Positions 37,643-47,577 of a DNA stretch of 64,000 nucleotides are shown piece after piece. The translations under genes and the position numbers were made by a program. Each line of letters opens with the position of its first letter. Position 1 is the stretch's first letter. The stretch is taken from the NCBI GenBank assembly GCA_947627055.1, contig CANQUS010000002.1, positions 62,001-126,000 of the forward strand. Reading direction: 5' to 3'. The notes beneath the pieces are model-generated. The model was given only the letters and a program-made list of their open reading frames with translations, ran no database searches and was not told the DNA's origin. Source of the stretch: an uncultured Clostridia bacterium. GTDB lineage: Bacteria > Bacillota > Clostridia > Oscillospirales > Acutalibacteraceae.

Positions 37643-37665
37643 TTTTACCTTGACCTCTATTCAGG

Positions 37666-37703
37666 GGGCTGTCGCAATCTATTTTATTCATTTGCGGCAG
37701 CCC
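37666..37703 (+). terminator. terminator of ppiB
   Basis: GGGCTGTCGCAA (37666-37677) pairs with TTGCGGCAGCCC (37692-37703), followed by ATTTTGTTTTG. Confidence 0.85.
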
Positions 37704-37801
37704 ATTTTGTTTTGAATATACAAAGACTTTCAATACCGTAATCATATAATTCACTTTCAAAGCATAATAATAACAAAGAATTTTATTTGGACGGTGCTTT
37801 T

Positions 37802-38947
37802 ATGAAATTTTTTAAAAAACTTACTGCCGCAATTTTATCATCATTATTTATTTTTGCTGTCCCCTGTAATACGAATGCACTTGAGGAAAACTCGATAACC
37901 GCGCCGTCGGCTGTCCTTATGGAGCCGCAGACAGGCAAGGTACTTTTTGAAAAAAATGCACACGAGGTACGCGCCTGTGCTTCTATAACTAAAGTCATGA
38001 CTCTTTTACTCGTATTTGAAGCCATAGATTCAGGCAAGCTGAAAATGACAGATAATGTAACGGCAAGCGCTCATGCCGCATCTATGGGCGGTTCTGATAT
38101 ATGGCTTGAAGAGGGCGAGACTATGACTGTAGACGAAATGATAAAAGCAACAGTGGTAGCCTCTGCTAATGATGCCGCAGTAGCCCTAGCAGAGCATCTG
38201 TGCGGAAGTGAGGAGGAATTCGTCTCTAAAATGAATGAAAAGGCAAAGACATTGGGAATGAAAGAAACGACCTTTAAAAATTGCAACGGTCTTGACGAAG
38301 ATGGTCATCTCACAAGCGCATACGATGTCGCTCTTATGTCTCGTGAGCTTATCAAGCACGAAGAAATCTTCAAATATACAGGCATATGGATGGACTATCT
38401 GCGTGACGGCAAGACACAAATAGTCAATACGAACAAGCTGCTCAAATCATATAACGGTATAACGGGCTTAAAGACGGGTACTACAGGAGATGCGGGCAGC
38501 TGTATCAGTGCTACCGCAACTCGCGGCAATCTGTCTCTTGTAGCTGTCGTCCTCGGAAGCGCAACGGGCAAGGAGCGCTTCACCGACGCGGCAGCCGTAC
38601 TTGACTACGGCTTTGCAAACTATTCAATGTATACTCCGAAAGCACCAGATGACGCCGTAACAAAAATCAAGGTCGTTAACGGTATGCAGGGAGAAATAAA
38701 AACAACCGCCCCCGAAACTACACCTATACTTATAAAAAAGGGTGAAGAAAAAAATATAACCGAAGCTCTTAAGCTGCCCGAAAGCGTTGAAGCCCCGATT
38801 GCCAAAGGTGACAAAGTCGGAAGCATTGAATATATGCTCAACAAAAAGAAAATCGCCGAAAGCCCCATTAAGGCAGACAGCGAAGCAGAAAAAATGACAT
38901 TTGGGGCGGTATTATGTGAAATATTCAAGGGACTTCTTTCAAGCTGA
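37802..38947 (+). CDS. D-alanyl-D-alanine carboxypeptidase (DacF/DacB-type, PBP5 family)
   Basis: A 381-residue exported serine peptidase that trims the terminal D-Ala of peptidoglycan side chains. A signal peptide (MKFFKKLTAAILSSLFIFAV) ends near residue 26. Active-site motifs are SITK (SxxK) at about residue 62, SAN (SxN) at about 117 and KTGTT at about 222. A C-terminal beta domain (PBP5_C) and a final amphipathic or hydrophobic end (FGAVLCEIFKGLLSS) suit membrane attachment. I start at ATG 37802, since the upstream TTG at 37787 would put charged residues before the signal. DacF/DacB types act in the spore cortex, so this could be sporulation-related. Confidence 0.93.
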   Translation: MKFFKKLTAAILSSLFIFAVPCNTNALEENSITAPSAVLMEPQTGKVLFEKNAHEVRACASITKVMTLLLVFEAIDSGKLKMTDNVTASAHAASMGGSDIWLEEGETMTVDEMIKATVVASANDAAVALAEHLCGSEEEFVSKMNEKAKTLGMKETTFKNCNGLDEDGHLTSAYDVALMSRELIKHEEIFKYTGIWMDYLRDGKTQIVNTNKLLKSYNGITGLKTGTTGDAGSCISATATRGNLSLVAVVLGSATGKERFTDAAAVLDYGFANYSMYTPKAPDDAVTKIKVVNGMQGEIKTTAPETTPILIKKGEEKNITEALKLPESVEAPIAKGDKVGSIEYMLNKKKIAESPIKADSEAEKMTFGAVLCEIFKGLLSS

Positions 38948-38949
38948 TT

Positions 38950-39858
38950 TCACTTAACAAGATTTCTTCTGTATTCCTTGGGAGTCATGCTATATTTCTT
39001 CTTGAATATTCTGTTAAAATATGAAAGGTTGTTAACACCTACGCTTGTTGCTATTTCAGTAATTTGTGAATTTGTGGTTATAAGGAGATTTGCCGCAATA
39101 TTTAAGCGATAGTCGTTTATATACTCAATACAAGTCGTTCCCATATATTTCTTGAAAAACCTCATGAAGTAATGCTTGCTCAAGTTTACATTTGCCGCGA
39201 GTTCCTCAATGGTTATGGAATTCATATAGTTTTCACTTATATAATCGAGAATAGCTTTTATGCTTTTAGTCGTATTGTTCTTCAATGTATTATCGTAATA
39301 AATATTCACAAAGCACTCGGAGAAAAAAATGTAGAACAACTCATAAAGCTTAGATTTAATGAGTATTTCATAGAACTCGGATTTTTTTTCAAAAATATCA
39401 ATAACGGATAAATATGTATCTCGGATTCTAATACACGACGGATGCTCTCTCTTGATAATATAAGGTATAGAAAACTGCCTCTCAATAAACGGTGTAAAAT
39501 ACCTGAGTGAGCAGGAATCGGCAGTATTATTCATAAGCATATTGACATTAAACACCATTGTGTACATATCTGCGTTATTTCCCTGAAATTGTCTGAAAGA
39601 GTGAAGAACACACGGAGGAATCAATGCAACATCTCCCTCCTCAGCAATATATGTTTCCAAATCAATATTAAATTCAACATATCCGCTTTTTACTAAAACA
39701 ATCTCCGTTTCCTCGTGCCAGTGCATGGGGAAGGAATTGTAAAAATCAGGTATCTTTGTTTCATAAATATCAAACGGAAGTAGAAAATCTCCGTGCTGTA
39801 CCGCTTCTTTTAACGACAGTATCTCCTCGCTGGTATACATTTCATTATTATTGTTCAT
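38950..39858 (-). CDS. AraC-family regulator with cupin sensor domain
   Basis: A 302-residue regulator. Residues about 30-130 form a cupin barrel (FPMHWHEETEIVLVKSGYV, then EGDVALIPPCVLHSF) likely to bind a sugar or other small ligand; the C-terminal 100 residues have two helix-turn-helix motifs, ending in the AraC signature NNLSYFNRIFKKKYSMTPKEYRR. I start at ATG 39858 behind AAAGGAAAG. The gene converges on the D-Ala-D-Ala carboxypeptidase with only 2 nt between the stops. No sugar-utilisation genes adjoin it, so its target is unknown. Confidence 0.92.
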   Translation of the reverse strand: MNNNNEMYTSEEILSLKEAVQHGDFLLPFDIYETKIPDFYNSFPMHWHEETEIVLVKSGYVEFNIDLETYIAEEGDVALIPPCVLHSFRQFQGNNADMYTMVFNVNMLMNNTADSCSLRYFTPFIERQFSIPYIIKREHPSCIRIRDTYLSVIDIFEKKSEFYEILIKSKLYELFYIFFSECFVNIYYDNTLKNNTTKSIKAILDYISENYMNSITIEELAANVNLSKHYFMRFFKKYMGTTCIEYINDYRLNIAANLLITTNSQITEIATSVGVNNLSYFNRIFKKKYSMTPKEYRRNLVK

Positions 39859-40074
39859 TATTATCTTTCCTTTTATTACATAAGCTAAAACATTATTACA
39901 ACATAAAAATATCAAAAAGCTTAAAGTTAATATTGTACTATAAATATATCAAAAACGCAATATAACAAAATCCGACTGTATCACAAAAGTATTATAATAC
40001 AAATAAATAATTTCAGCAATAGCAATAAAGTGCTTTAATATTACAATAATGACATCTTAATATGGTCAAAAATA

Positions 40075-40419
40075 GACTGTCGCATTAAGTTTTAATAAAC
40101 TTAAGCGAAACGCCATTTGTTATGGTTCTGAAATACTACAATAAATAAATATCGCCGCCACAGGCGGCGAGTTGATATATTACAAACAGCTGGCACGTAT
40201 GCCCTCTATCGCAGGGCGTACCTCTTTCAAAACAGTTCTTTGGACTGTTTTGAAATTCACCCTTGCGGATTTCTTCTCACGCTAAAGATTTCGCCGTCTG
40301 CGGACGTCGGTCAAAGGCTCTGCCTTTGGCAACCGCAAGCCTTCTTAAAAAGACCGGACCTAAAACTGAATTTTGACTGCATTTAGTGCGTTTATTCCTC
40401 GAATCTTAGTATGACAGTC
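40075..40419. mobile_element. possible non-autonomous element (MITE-like) with inverted ends
   Basis: This fills most of the 579-nt gap between the AraC and S1-domain genes. Ends: GACTGTCGCATTAAG (40075-40089) and, inverted, GACTGTCATACTAAG (40419-40405), 12 of 15 matching. Inside are several strong stems: TCGCCGCC/GGCGGCGA (40152-40170), GTATGCCCT/AGGGCGTAC (about 40197-40221), a 12-bp stem TTTCAAAACAGT/ACTGTTTTGAAA (40225-40255) and CAAAGGC/GCCTTTG (40312-40328). It is more GC-rich than its flanks and has no credible reading frame. Clear target-site duplications are not seen. It could instead be a structured RNA. The AraC promoter region (39859-40074) is plain AT-rich DNA. Confidence 0.45.
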
Positions 40420-40437
40420 CCATAAATTAAAAGCTGT

Positions 40438-40908
40438 TTATCTTGACTGATAACCGCTGTTTCCGCGTGAACCGCGTCCTGAGCGCCTTGAGCCGCCGTC
40501 ATTAAATCGCTTCAGGTCGGACATCTTTTCTTCGCTCGTCTGCTTGAACTTTGACATCATATCCTCAAAGCTGGTCGACTCGGGTTTTTTAGAGCTTTGC
40601 CACTCAAAGCTGCCGGGTCTGCCGGAACTCGAACTACTCTGCCTTTTATGTCCGTTGTTAGGCTTAGGAGCAGGCGGAAGCGCCTTTTTAATTGAAAGTC
40701 CTATTTTCCCTTCAGGACTGATAGACATGACCTTGACCTTAACGACCTGATTTATTTTTACAAAGTCGCCTATCTCCTTTACATATGTCTGTGCAACCTC
40801 GGAAATATGTACCATACCTGTTTTTCCATCCGGTAAATCAACAAAAGCACCGAACTTTGTAATACCGCTTACCTTACCCTCAAGAATTTCTCCTACTGCA
40901 AGCCCCAT
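40438..40908 (-). CDS. S1 RNA-binding domain protein (YabR-like)
   Basis: A 156-residue protein whose first 75 residues are an S1 domain (VGEILEGKVSGITKFGAFVD, then GMVHISEVAQTYVKEI and KVMSISPEGKIGLSIK). The rest is a disordered basic tail rich in Ser, Lys, Pro and Arg-Gly (GGSRRSGRGSRGNSGYQSR), likely to bind RNA. YabR/general stress protein 13 relatives sit next to divIC in Firmicutes, as here (22 nt downstream of it). They associate with ribosomes or polynucleotide phosphorylase-like RNA processing; the exact role is unknown. Confidence 0.9.
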   Translation of the reverse strand: MGLAVGEILEGKVSGITKFGAFVDLPDGKTGMVHISEVAQTYVKEIGDFVKINQVVKVKVMSISPEGKIGLSIKKALPPAPKPNNGHKRQSSSSSGRPGSFEWQSSKKPESTSFEDMMSKFKQTSEEKMSDLKRFNDGGSRRSGRGSRGNSGYQSR

Positions 40909-40929
40909 AATTAAAAAAATTTCCTCCTC

Positions 40930-41304
40930 TTAATTTCCGGCAATATTTTGAAAAACTCGGACTCCGCTTTTAGCATAGCCAAGCCTTAATGCTTCCTGCC
41001 TAAGATATTCTTCACATTCTTTTTGTTCTTTGGTTTTATTTGAGTTATCCGTGAAATTGCTGACCTCCGTAACAGTAAGCTTTCCCGCTTCCTCGGCAAG
41101 CTCCGATTTTTTCTCAAGATCTATCGCCTTAATGCGTGTCATCTGAAGCTGGTTGTTAATGTTTTCAAGCTCACTTCTACGTTGTTGAATTTGTATTTGC
41201 TGATTGACTATTGTTATTAAAATTAAAATAAAAAAAGCCGTTATTGCAATTCTGAGAATGTAATTTTTCTTTGGCTTTATCCTGTTTTTAACTTTTCGTT
41301 TCAT
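40930..41304 (-). CDS. divIC: septum formation initiator, FtsB/DivIC family
   Basis: A 124-residue bitopic membrane protein: a basic head (MKRKVKNRIKPKKNY), one transmembrane helix at about 19-40 (RIAITAFFILILITIVNQQ), then an extracellular coiled coil (about 42-75) and the family end RQEALRLGYAKSGVRVF. DivIC/FtsB forms the FtsL-FtsB-FtsQ complex of the divisome that activates septal wall synthesis. I choose ATG 41304 after AAGGGG; an upstream start would add eight residues. It precedes the S1 protein gene, the order seen in many Firmicutes. Confidence 0.88.
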   Translation of the reverse strand: MKRKVKNRIKPKKNYILRIAITAFFILILITIVNQQIQIQQRRSELENINNQLQMTRIKAIDLEKKSELAEEAGKLTVTEVSNFTDNSNKTKEQKECEEYLRQEALRLGYAKSGVRVFQNIAGN

Positions 41305-41545
41305 AAGGACCCCTTCTGAAATTACCATTCATGCCCACAATAATATATGATTATTATACAATACATTATATTACGGTTGCAAGCGATTTTCTTAATTTTT
41401 TTGGTTAAAGATGAAATTTAAGTAATTATCTGTATAGATTTATTACTTGTTAAAGATTTTTTAGGAATTTTATTACATAAATCTTCTTTTATTTATTTAA
41501 GTAATATGATATAATTTTTTTACCAAACTTTTAGGAGGTATCATT

Positions 41546-42055
41546 ATGTCTAATTTTAATGAAATAAGCATATCCGAGCTTGATAAAAGCCCTTTTAACC
41601 TTTTTAACAAGGATTGGGCTCTGCTCACTTCAGGCAAATCGGAAAGCTATAACACGATGACAGTCAGTTGGGGAGGCGTCGGCATTTTATGGAATAAAAA
41701 CGTCGCTACCGTCTATGTCAGAAAATCTCGCTATACTCTTGATTTTCTCGACAGCTCCGACTATTTTTCTCTAACATTTGGAGATAACAAAATGCGTGAG
41801 GCTCTCACCTACTGCGGCAAAAATTCCGGCAGAGATGTTGACAAGGTCAAGGAAACAGGCATTACCCCTGTGCTGACTGAAAACGCACCATACTTTGCGG
41901 AGGGAAAGCTTGTCCTTATATGCAGAAAGCTGTATCGTCAGGAAATGGCCGAGCAGGCTTTCATGGACCGATCAATTATAGACAGCACATATGCCGATAA
42001 CGACTATCACATTATCTTTATCGGAGAAATTGAAAAGGCTCTAATTAAGGAGTAA
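41546..42055 (+). CDS. flavin reductase-like domain protein
   Basis: A 169-residue protein of the flavin reductase-like, FMN-binding split-barrel family: SPFNLFNKDWALLTSGKSES, NTMTVSWGGVGILWNKN and the TVYVRKSRYTLDFL strand. Such proteins bind FMN and may reduce flavin or act as small oxidoreductases. AGGAGG precedes the ATG. The next gene, an SDR, begins 3 nt after the stop, so they are an operon. Consensus-like TATAAT lies near 41508-41513. Substrate unknown. Confidence 0.86.
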   Translation: MSNFNEISISELDKSPFNLFNKDWALLTSGKSESYNTMTVSWGGVGILWNKNVATVYVRKSRYTLDFLDSSDYFSLTFGDNKMREALTYCGKNSGRDVDKVKETGITPVLTENAPYFAEGKLVLICRKLYRQEMAEQAFMDRSIIDSTYADNDYHIIFIGEIEKALIKE

Positions 42056-42058
42056 ATC

Positions 42059-42793
42059 ATGAAATCTGTGATAGTGACAGGTGCTTCACGAGGAATCGGC
42101 GCTGCAATAGCAAAAACACTTGCTAAGGTCGGCTATGCTGTTGTCATAAACTACAACAAATCCGCCGAAAGTGCTGTTTCTCTATGCCGTGAAATTCGGG
42201 AATCAGGAGGTATTGCCCTCAATATTCAGGGTGACGTTTCCTTAACAAGCGATGTACAGCGCATATTCAGCGTTTCATATGAGCAATTAGGAACGCCATA
42301 TGCACTTATAAACAATGCGGGAATCGCACTGCGAGGTGCGCCGATTCAGGATATTACCGACAGCGAAATTGAATCTGTTTTCGCTGCCAATCTTACGGGC
42401 GCAATAAAATGCTCTCGTGAGGCTGTAAAATATATGATTCCTCGGCACTGCGGAAAAATCGTCAATATTTCATCAGTCTGGGGACAAATCGGCGGCTCCT
42501 GCGAGGTCGTATATTCTGCCTCAAAAGCCGGAATAATCGGTCTTACTAAAGCTCTCTCTAACGAGGTTGCACCGAGCGGAATCAATGTAAACTGCATTGC
42601 TCCCGGAGTTATCACCACTGATATGATTTCGTGTTACAGCAAAGATGATTTAAATGTGCTTTGCGATGAAACCCCTCTGGGCAGGCTCGGCACGCCGGAG
42701 GATATTGCTAACGCTGTTGAATTTCTCATTTCTGACAAAGCCGCATTCATAACAGGACAGATCCTCGGAATAAACGGCGGAATGGCAGTGTAA
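42059..42793 (+). CDS. short-chain dehydrogenase (FabG-like)
   Basis: A 244-residue NAD(P)-dependent SDR with the cofactor motif TGASRGIGAAIA, NNAGIA, the catalytic Ser in ISSVWGQIG, YSASK with Tyr and Lys, and the end GQILGINGG. It resembles 3-oxoacyl-ACP reductase FabG, but no fatty-acid genes adjoin it and it is paired with a flavin-reductase-like gene, so it may reduce another carbonyl. It ends before a strong bidirectional terminator. Confidence 0.88.
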   Translation: MKSVIVTGASRGIGAAIAKTLAKVGYAVVINYNKSAESAVSLCREIRESGGIALNIQGDVSLTSDVQRIFSVSYEQLGTPYALINNAGIALRGAPIQDITDSEIESVFAANLTGAIKCSREAVKYMIPRHCGKIVNISSVWGQIGGSCEVVYSASKAGIIGLTKALSNEVAPSGINVNCIAPGVITTDMISCYSKDDLNVLCDETPLGRLGTPEDIANAVEFLISDKAAFITGQILGINGGMAV

Positions 42794-42914
42794 CTCTCTC
42801 TGTACGCATGACTCGCGGCACAACTACGTTACAGCATAATCCTGCGCCCGACAAGCACCTTTTTTCTTTGCAGGCTCTGCTTGCTTACCTCAAAATTTAG
42901 TATATAGCCAATAT

Positions 42915-42951
42915 AAAAAGCAGACAGCGAATGAAACGCCGTCTGCTTTTT
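42915..42951. terminator. bidirectional terminator between SDR and P-loop genes
   Basis: AAAAAGCAGAC (42915-42925) pairs with GTCTGCTTTTT (42941-42951), flanked by A- and T-runs. The 120 nt before it hold nothing recognisable. Confidence 0.85.
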
Positions 42952-42973
42952 GTAATCATTCAGTTTTCTTAAC

Positions 42974-43390
42974 TCAGATTTTGATAGATACCGCATCCAA
43001 GCTCTTGGGAAGCTCGCTCTCGTCTGCCGAAATTAAGAATGTAAACTTAGTTTCAGACTTAGCCGCAAGCACATTGACCTTTGTAATAAAATCAGCAAGG
43101 TCGTTAAAGCTCTGACCTCCGATTTTCATTGTGGAGTCAACTAGAATATCAGTTACGTCATAGTTACCTGCACAGATACCGCTAAGGAATCCGAAAAACG
43201 CTTCATACCCTGTAATATTATATTGCTCGGTGTCAACAAGCCTTGCCTTATGTGTTACATCATAAGTCAGCTTTGCACCTTTTTCAATGACAACAACATT
43301 GCCGTTTGATTCTGAAACCGCCTCGTTAGCAAGTGAAATTAGCTTTTTAGTTTTGCCTGAACCTTTTTTGCCGATGATTAGTGTTACCAT
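42974..43390 (-). CDS. small P-loop ATPase-like protein, unknown function
   Basis: A 138-residue protein with a Walker A motif at the very start (IIGKKGSGKTKKLISLANE). A possible Walker B is DILVDSTMKIGG around residue 82, and LISADESELP recalls the sensor-like end of RecA-type folds. There is no lid or second domain. Such short P-loop proteins occur next to pgi and other housekeeping genes in clostridia but are uncharacterised. It lies 58 nt downstream of pgi in the same direction. Confidence 0.72.
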   Translation of the reverse strand: MVTLIIGKKGSGKTKKLISLANEAVSESNGNVVVIEKGAKLTYDVTHKARLVDTEQYNITGYEAFFGFLSGICAGNYDVTDILVDSTMKIGGQSFNDLADFITKVNVLAAKSETKFTFLISADESELPKSLDAVSIKI

Positions 43391-43448
43391 AGTAACGCCT
43401 CCTTATATTTTTACCGCTATCGCGGATTTATTACAAAGCTGAAAACGA

Positions 43449-44786
43449 TCAATTAAGTCTCGCTTCAAGAGCTTCCTTCTCCTCCTCATATCCCGGTTTT
43501 CCGAGAAGAGCGAACATATTCTTTTTATAGCTTTCAACGCCCGGCTGGTCAAAGGGATTGATCCCTAATGTGTATCCGCTGATAGCACAAGCCTTTTCGA
43601 AGAAGTAAATAAGGTAGCCAAGCTCCTCCTCACTTGATTCCTCAATAGAAAGTATAACGTTGGGAACACCACCGTCCGTATGAGCGAGAACAGTGCCCTC
43701 AAAAGCCTTTTTATTCACAAAGTCCATTGTCTTGCCGCTTAGGAAGTTAAGACCGTCAACATTTTCAGGGTCAGTTCCGAGTGTGACATCCTGCTTTGGT
43801 TTATTGATAAGAACAACAGTCTCAAACATGGTACGTGAACCGTCCTGAATAAATTGTCCCATCGAATGAAGATCCGTAGAGAATACTACCGACGCAGGGA
43901 ACAAGCCTTTTTTGTCCTTGCCCTCGCTCTCGCCGAACAGCTGCTTCCACCACTCGTTCATAAGAGTGAACGAGGGTTCATAGCTTACAAGAAGCTCGAT
44001 AGACTTACCCTTGCGGTAAAGGATATTTCTTATTGCGGCATATTTATAGCAGTCGTTTTTATCAATATCGTTGACAGAAAGCTCCTCACGAGCCCTTGCG
44101 GCTCCCGCCATAAGGGCATCTATATCCGCACCTGAAACAGCAATAGGAAGAAGACCTACGGCAGTAAGAACAGAATAACGTCCACCGACATCATCGGGAA
44201 CTACAAATGTTTCGTAGCCCTCACGGTCAGCGAGCATCTTAAGAGTACCTCTTGCCTTGTCGGTTGTACAGAAAATTCTCTCCCTTGCCCCCTCCTTGCC
44301 ATATTTCTTTTCCAAAAACTCACGGAATACTCTAAAAGCAATAGCCGGCTCTGTTGTTGTTCCCGATTTTGAAATCATATTGATGGAAACATCCTTGCCC
44401 TCACAGATTTGTAGAAGCTCAGAAAGAGCTGTCGAGCTTATACTGTTGCCCGTGAAGTAAATATCAGGTGTATCCTTTTTAATAGCGTTATAGTTCGGTG
44501 ACCTCAAAAATTCAATAGCCGCACGAGCACCGAGGTATGAGCCTCCTATGCCTATAACCAAAAAAACCTCAGTGTTCTTTTTAATTCTTTCGGCAGCAGC
44601 CTTAATTCTCGCAAATTCTTCTTTATCATAATCAACAGGAAGGTCAAGCCAACCCAAAAAATCGTTGCCGAGACCAGTCCTATTATGAAGCATCTCATGT
44701 GCCGCCGAAATTTGCGGAGCGATCGCCTCATATTCACGGTCAGCTATAAAATCCGAAACGTGCTTTACACTCAATTTTGTTGCCAT
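43449..44786 (-). CDS. pgi: glucose-6-phosphate isomerase
   Basis: Pgi interconverts glucose-6-phosphate and fructose-6-phosphate in glycolysis. The 445-residue length is that of the shorter Firmicute form. Motifs are [51 protein letters not shown] (the signature region) and the C-terminal [15 protein letters not shown] start at ATG 44786, 8 nt after AAAGGAGG; the frame is open further upstream but in AT-rich DNA without similarity. The end product feeds GlmS, encoded at 19.8 kb. Confidence 0.95.
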   Translation of the reverse strand: MATKLSVKHVSDFIADREYEAIAPQISAAHEMLHNRTGLGNDFLGWLDLPVDYDKEEFARIKAAAERIKKNTEVFLVIGIGGSYLGARAAIEFLRSPNYNAIKKDTPDIYFTGNSISSTALSELLQICEGKDVSINMISKSGTTTEPAIAFRVFREFLEKKYGKEGARERIFCTTDKARGTLKMLADREGYETFVVPDDVGGRYSVLTAVGLLPIAVSGADIDALMAGAARAREELSVNDIDKNDCYKYAAIRNILYRKGKSIELLVSYEPSFTLMNEWWKQLFGESEGKDKKGLFPASVVFSTDLHSMGQFIQDGSRTMFETVVLINKPKQDVTLGTDPENVDGLNFLSGKTMDFVNKKAFEGTVLAHTDGGVPNVILSIEESSEEELGYLIYFFEKACAISGYTLGINPFDQPGVESYKKNMFALLGKPGYEEEKEALEARLN

Positions 44787-44886
44787 ATTTGTTTGTCCTC
44801 CTTTAAAGTTTACAGGGAAAAGACGAAATAAAAAATATTTTAAAGAAGTGTGCATTGCTGTTTTCCCAATCACTTAAATTTATTGT

Positions 44887-44915
44887 ACAATATTTTGCTT
44901 AAAATTACAAGTCAA
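44887..44915 (-). promoter_or_regulatory. promoter of pgi
   Basis: On the minus strand TTGACT (44915-44910), 17-nt spacer, TATTGT (44892-44887). It is downstream of the ftsH terminator. Confidence 0.6.
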
Positions 44916-44973
44916 TATAACTATTTTTTATAAAAAGTCGTAGGTCCTGATGCTTAATACGATAAATAGAAAA

Positions 44974-44993
44974 AGGAGTGCTATAGCACTCCT
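44974..44993 (-). terminator. terminator of the rnjA-ftsH operon
   Basis: Perfect palindrome AGGAGTGCTATAGCACTCCT directly after ftsH, followed on the minus strand by TTTTTC. Confidence 0.9.
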
Positions 44994-45000
44994 AAAAATA

Positions 45001-46887
45001 TTATTCTTGCTCTGAATCAGATCTCTGTTCCTCAAGCAGCTGCTCGGCTGTTTCGCCCGCCATTACCTTCTTGAACTCCTCGCCGCTCATTTTCTCATTA
45101 GCAATTAGGAACCTTGCAACCTCATGCAGACTTGCAATATTTTCTTTTAAGATATTTTCCGTCTTAGCATAACCCTCTGTAATAATATCACTGACTTCCT
45201 TGTCTATCTTCGAGGCAGTTTCCTCAGAGTAATTCTTGGTATGACCTAGCTCACGGCCGAGAAATACCTCTCCATTATCGGTTGAATAAGCAATAGGCCC
45301 CAGCTTGTCGCTCATACCGTACTGAGTGACCATAGCAAAAGCGAGCTTAGTAGCTCTCTCAATATCATTGGACGCGCCAGTCGAAATATCCCCGATAATA
45401 ATAGCCTCAGCAATTCTTCCGCCGAGAAGAACGACAATATCCTCCTTCATTTCACGCTTGGAGCGGTAGGACTTATCCTCATTAGGAAGCGACATCGTAA
45501 AGCCACCCGCCATACCGCGCGGTATAATAGAAATCTGATGAACCGGATCCTGTGTTTCGCAGAAATACGTTGCTATCGCATGACCTGCTTCATGATAAGC
45601 TGTGAGTCTTTTTTCGCTGTCACTCATGACGCGGGATTTCTTCTCCGCACCGACAACGACCTTAATCGTGGCTTCCTCAACCTCAGCCATAGTAATCGCC
45701 TTGAGATTTCTCCTCGCCGCAAGCAACGCCGCCTCGTTAAGTAGATTTTCAAGATCTGCACCTGTGAATCCGGCTGTAGACTTTGCAATAGTTTTAAGCA
45801 CGACATCAGGAGCAAGAGGCTTACCCTTGGCGTGAACCTTGAGTATCTCCTCACGACCCTTAATGTCGGGACGGCCTACTATGACCTGCCTGTCAAAACG
45901 CCCCGGGCGCATGAGAGCGGGATCAAGAATGTCAGGGCGGTTTGTCGCAGCAATCATTATAACACCCTCGTTAGCCCCGAAGCCATCCATTTCCACAAGT
46001 AATTGGTTCAATGTCTGTTCACGTTCGTCATGACCTCCGCCGAGACCTGCCCCACGCTGACGTCCGACAGCATCTATCTCATCAATGAAAATAATGCATG
46101 GGCTGTTTTTCTTAGCCTGATCAAAAAGATCTCTTACTCTTGAAGCGCCGACGCCTACAAACATTTCAACGAAGTCAGAGCCGGATATTGAAAAAAACTG
46201 AACACCTGCTTCACCCGCAACCGCGCGCGCGAGAAGTGTTTTACCTGTTCCCGGAGGTCCGACGAGCAAAACGCCTTTGGGTATTCTCGCGCCAAGCTCG
46301 TTATACTTTTTCGGATCCTTGAGAAATTCTACGATTTCTCTCAGCTCCTCCTTTTCCTCGTCCGCACCAGCCACATCGGCAAATGTGGTTTTTCTCTTTT
46401 CATCGGAAATGCTCTTTATTTTTGCCTTTCCGAATCCCATAGATTTGCTTCCATCGCCCATGCCCATAGAGAGCTTTCGCATAAAGTACCACCAAAGGAC
46501 GCCGAGAGCTACGAGAATAATTATATTAGGAAGCAGCTCAAGTATCCATGAATTTTCCGCAGCCCTGATATGGTCGAACTTCATAGGATCTTCCTTATGC
46601 TTCTCATTATACTGTTCGACATACGGGTTTATCTGGTCAAGCAGCGTTGAGATACTTGCGGCGGTTGCCTTGACAGTAGTATTATCGTTAAGTTTTAATT
46701 CGATAGCTCCCGTGCCAAAGTCAAGAGTATATTCTTTAACCTTCATATCCTTAAAGTAATATACTATCTCCGAGGTCGTCGGCTGTTCGACCTTTTGTGA
46801 ACTAAATATAACCGCAATGATTATAATTAAAACGATCGGTATACCAAGATAAATCAGTAAATTTCTGAGGGTTTTTTTGTTATCCAA
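45001..46887 (-). CDS. ftsH: membrane-bound ATP-dependent zinc metalloprotease FtsH
   Basis: A 628-residue AAA+ protease. Two N-terminal transmembrane segments (about 9-28 and 118-136) flank a short extracellular loop. The AAA domain has Walker [20 protein letters not shown], Walker [14 protein letters not shown] and the second region of homology; the protease domain has the zinc site HEAGH. FtsH degrades misfolded membrane proteins and short-lived regulators. The start is TTG 46887 with AAGGAGG about 10 nt upstream. It ends a tRNA-modification/replication operon in the usual tilS-hpt-ftsH order. Confidence 0.97.
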   Translation of the reverse strand: MDNKKTLRNLLIYLGIPIVLIIIIAVIFSSQKVEQPTTSEIVYYFKDMKVKEYTLDFGTGAIELKLNDNTTVKATAASISTLLDQINPYVEQYNEKHKEDPMKFDHIRAAENSWILELLPNIIILVALGVLWWYFMRKLSMGMGDGSKSMGFGKAKIKSISDEKRKTTFADVAGADEEKEELREIVEFLKDPKKYNELGARIPKGVLLVGPPGTGKTLLARAVAGEAGVQFFSISGSDFVEMFVGVGASRVRDLFDQAKKNSPCIIFIDEIDAVGRQRGAGLGGGHDEREQTLNQLLVEMDGFGANEGVIMIAATNRPDILDPALMRPGRFDRQVIVGRPDIKGREEILKVHAKGKPLAPDVVLKTIAKSTAGFTGADLENLLNEAALLAARRNLKAITMAEVEEATIKVVVGAEKKSRVMSDSEKRLTAYHEAGHAIATYFCETQDPVHQISIIPRGMAGGFTMSLPNEDKSYRSKREMKEDIVVLLGGRIAEAIIIGDISTGASNDIERATKLAFAMVTQYGMSDKLGPIAYSTDNGEVFLGRELGHTKNYSEETASKIDKEVSDIITEGYAKTENILKENIASLHEVARFLIANEKMSGEEFKKVMAGETAEQLLEEQRSDSEQE

Positions 46888-47004
46888 GCTTCGTTCCTCC
46901 TTGTTTTTCGCTATTATTTTAGTTTATATCAAAACAAAAATAATTTCAATAGGTAAAGCGATGAAAAAACACTCTTTATATAAATTCATAAGAACAAGCG
47001 CTGT

Positions 47005-47559
47005 TTACACATCTTTTTTGTATATTTCACTTTTCAGCACTCCAATATACGGAAGATTTCTGTAACCATCATTATAGTCAAGTCCGTAACCTACAACAAA
47101 CTCATCCGGAATCTCTGAACCTGCGTAATCGGGCTTAATGTCATAAACACGTCTTGCAGGCTTATCAAGAAGAGTACACACTGAAACAGAGGCGGCATTC
47201 TTTTCGCTCAGAAAATATTGCCTCAGCTTGTACATCGTAAGACCTGTATCAAGTATATCATCTACAAGAACAACATTCTTATTTGCGGCATCCGTCGAAA
47301 TATCGCTCATAAAATTAAGGCTTTCGCTTGATACGGTAGACTCGCCATAGCTTGATACACGTATAAAGTCGATCGTACATGGTACAGTAATTCTCCTTAC
47401 TATATCTGAAAAAAACATAAAGCTGCCATTCAGTATGCAGACAAGCAAAAGTCTCCCGTCATAGTATTTTTCACTGATTTTTGATGCTATATCGGCCGTG
47501 ATACGTTTAATATCCTCTTCATTAAGAAGAATCTGTAAAATATCATTATAAATGTTCAA
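47005..47559 (-). CDS. hpt: hypoxanthine phosphoribosyltransferase
   Basis: A 184-residue purine salvage enzyme that joins hypoxanthine or guanine to PRPP. The PRPP-binding motif VVLVDDILDTGLTM and the substrate loop SSYGESTVSSE are present, as is the DFIRVSSYG region. The start appears to be TTG 47559 with a poor Shine-Dalgarno (AAGTGG), which suggests coupling to the tilS stop 18 nt upstream. The order tilS-hpt-ftsH is conserved in Firmicutes. Confidence 0.94.
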   Translation of the reverse strand: MNIYNDILQILLNEEDIKRITADIASKISEKYYDGRLLLVCILNGSFMFFSDIVRRITVPCTIDFIRVSSYGESTVSSESLNFMSDISTDAANKNVVLVDDILDTGLTMYKLRQYFLSEKNAASVSVCTLLDKPARRVYDIKPDYAGSEIPDEFVVGYGLDYNDGYRNLPYIGVLKSEIYKKDV

Positions 47560-47577
47560 TATCAGCCACTTCGCTTT

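Noticed and set aside
40150..40345. CRISPR-like repeat array in the hairpin-rich gap
   Set aside because: The stems are all different; there is no regularly spaced direct repeat.
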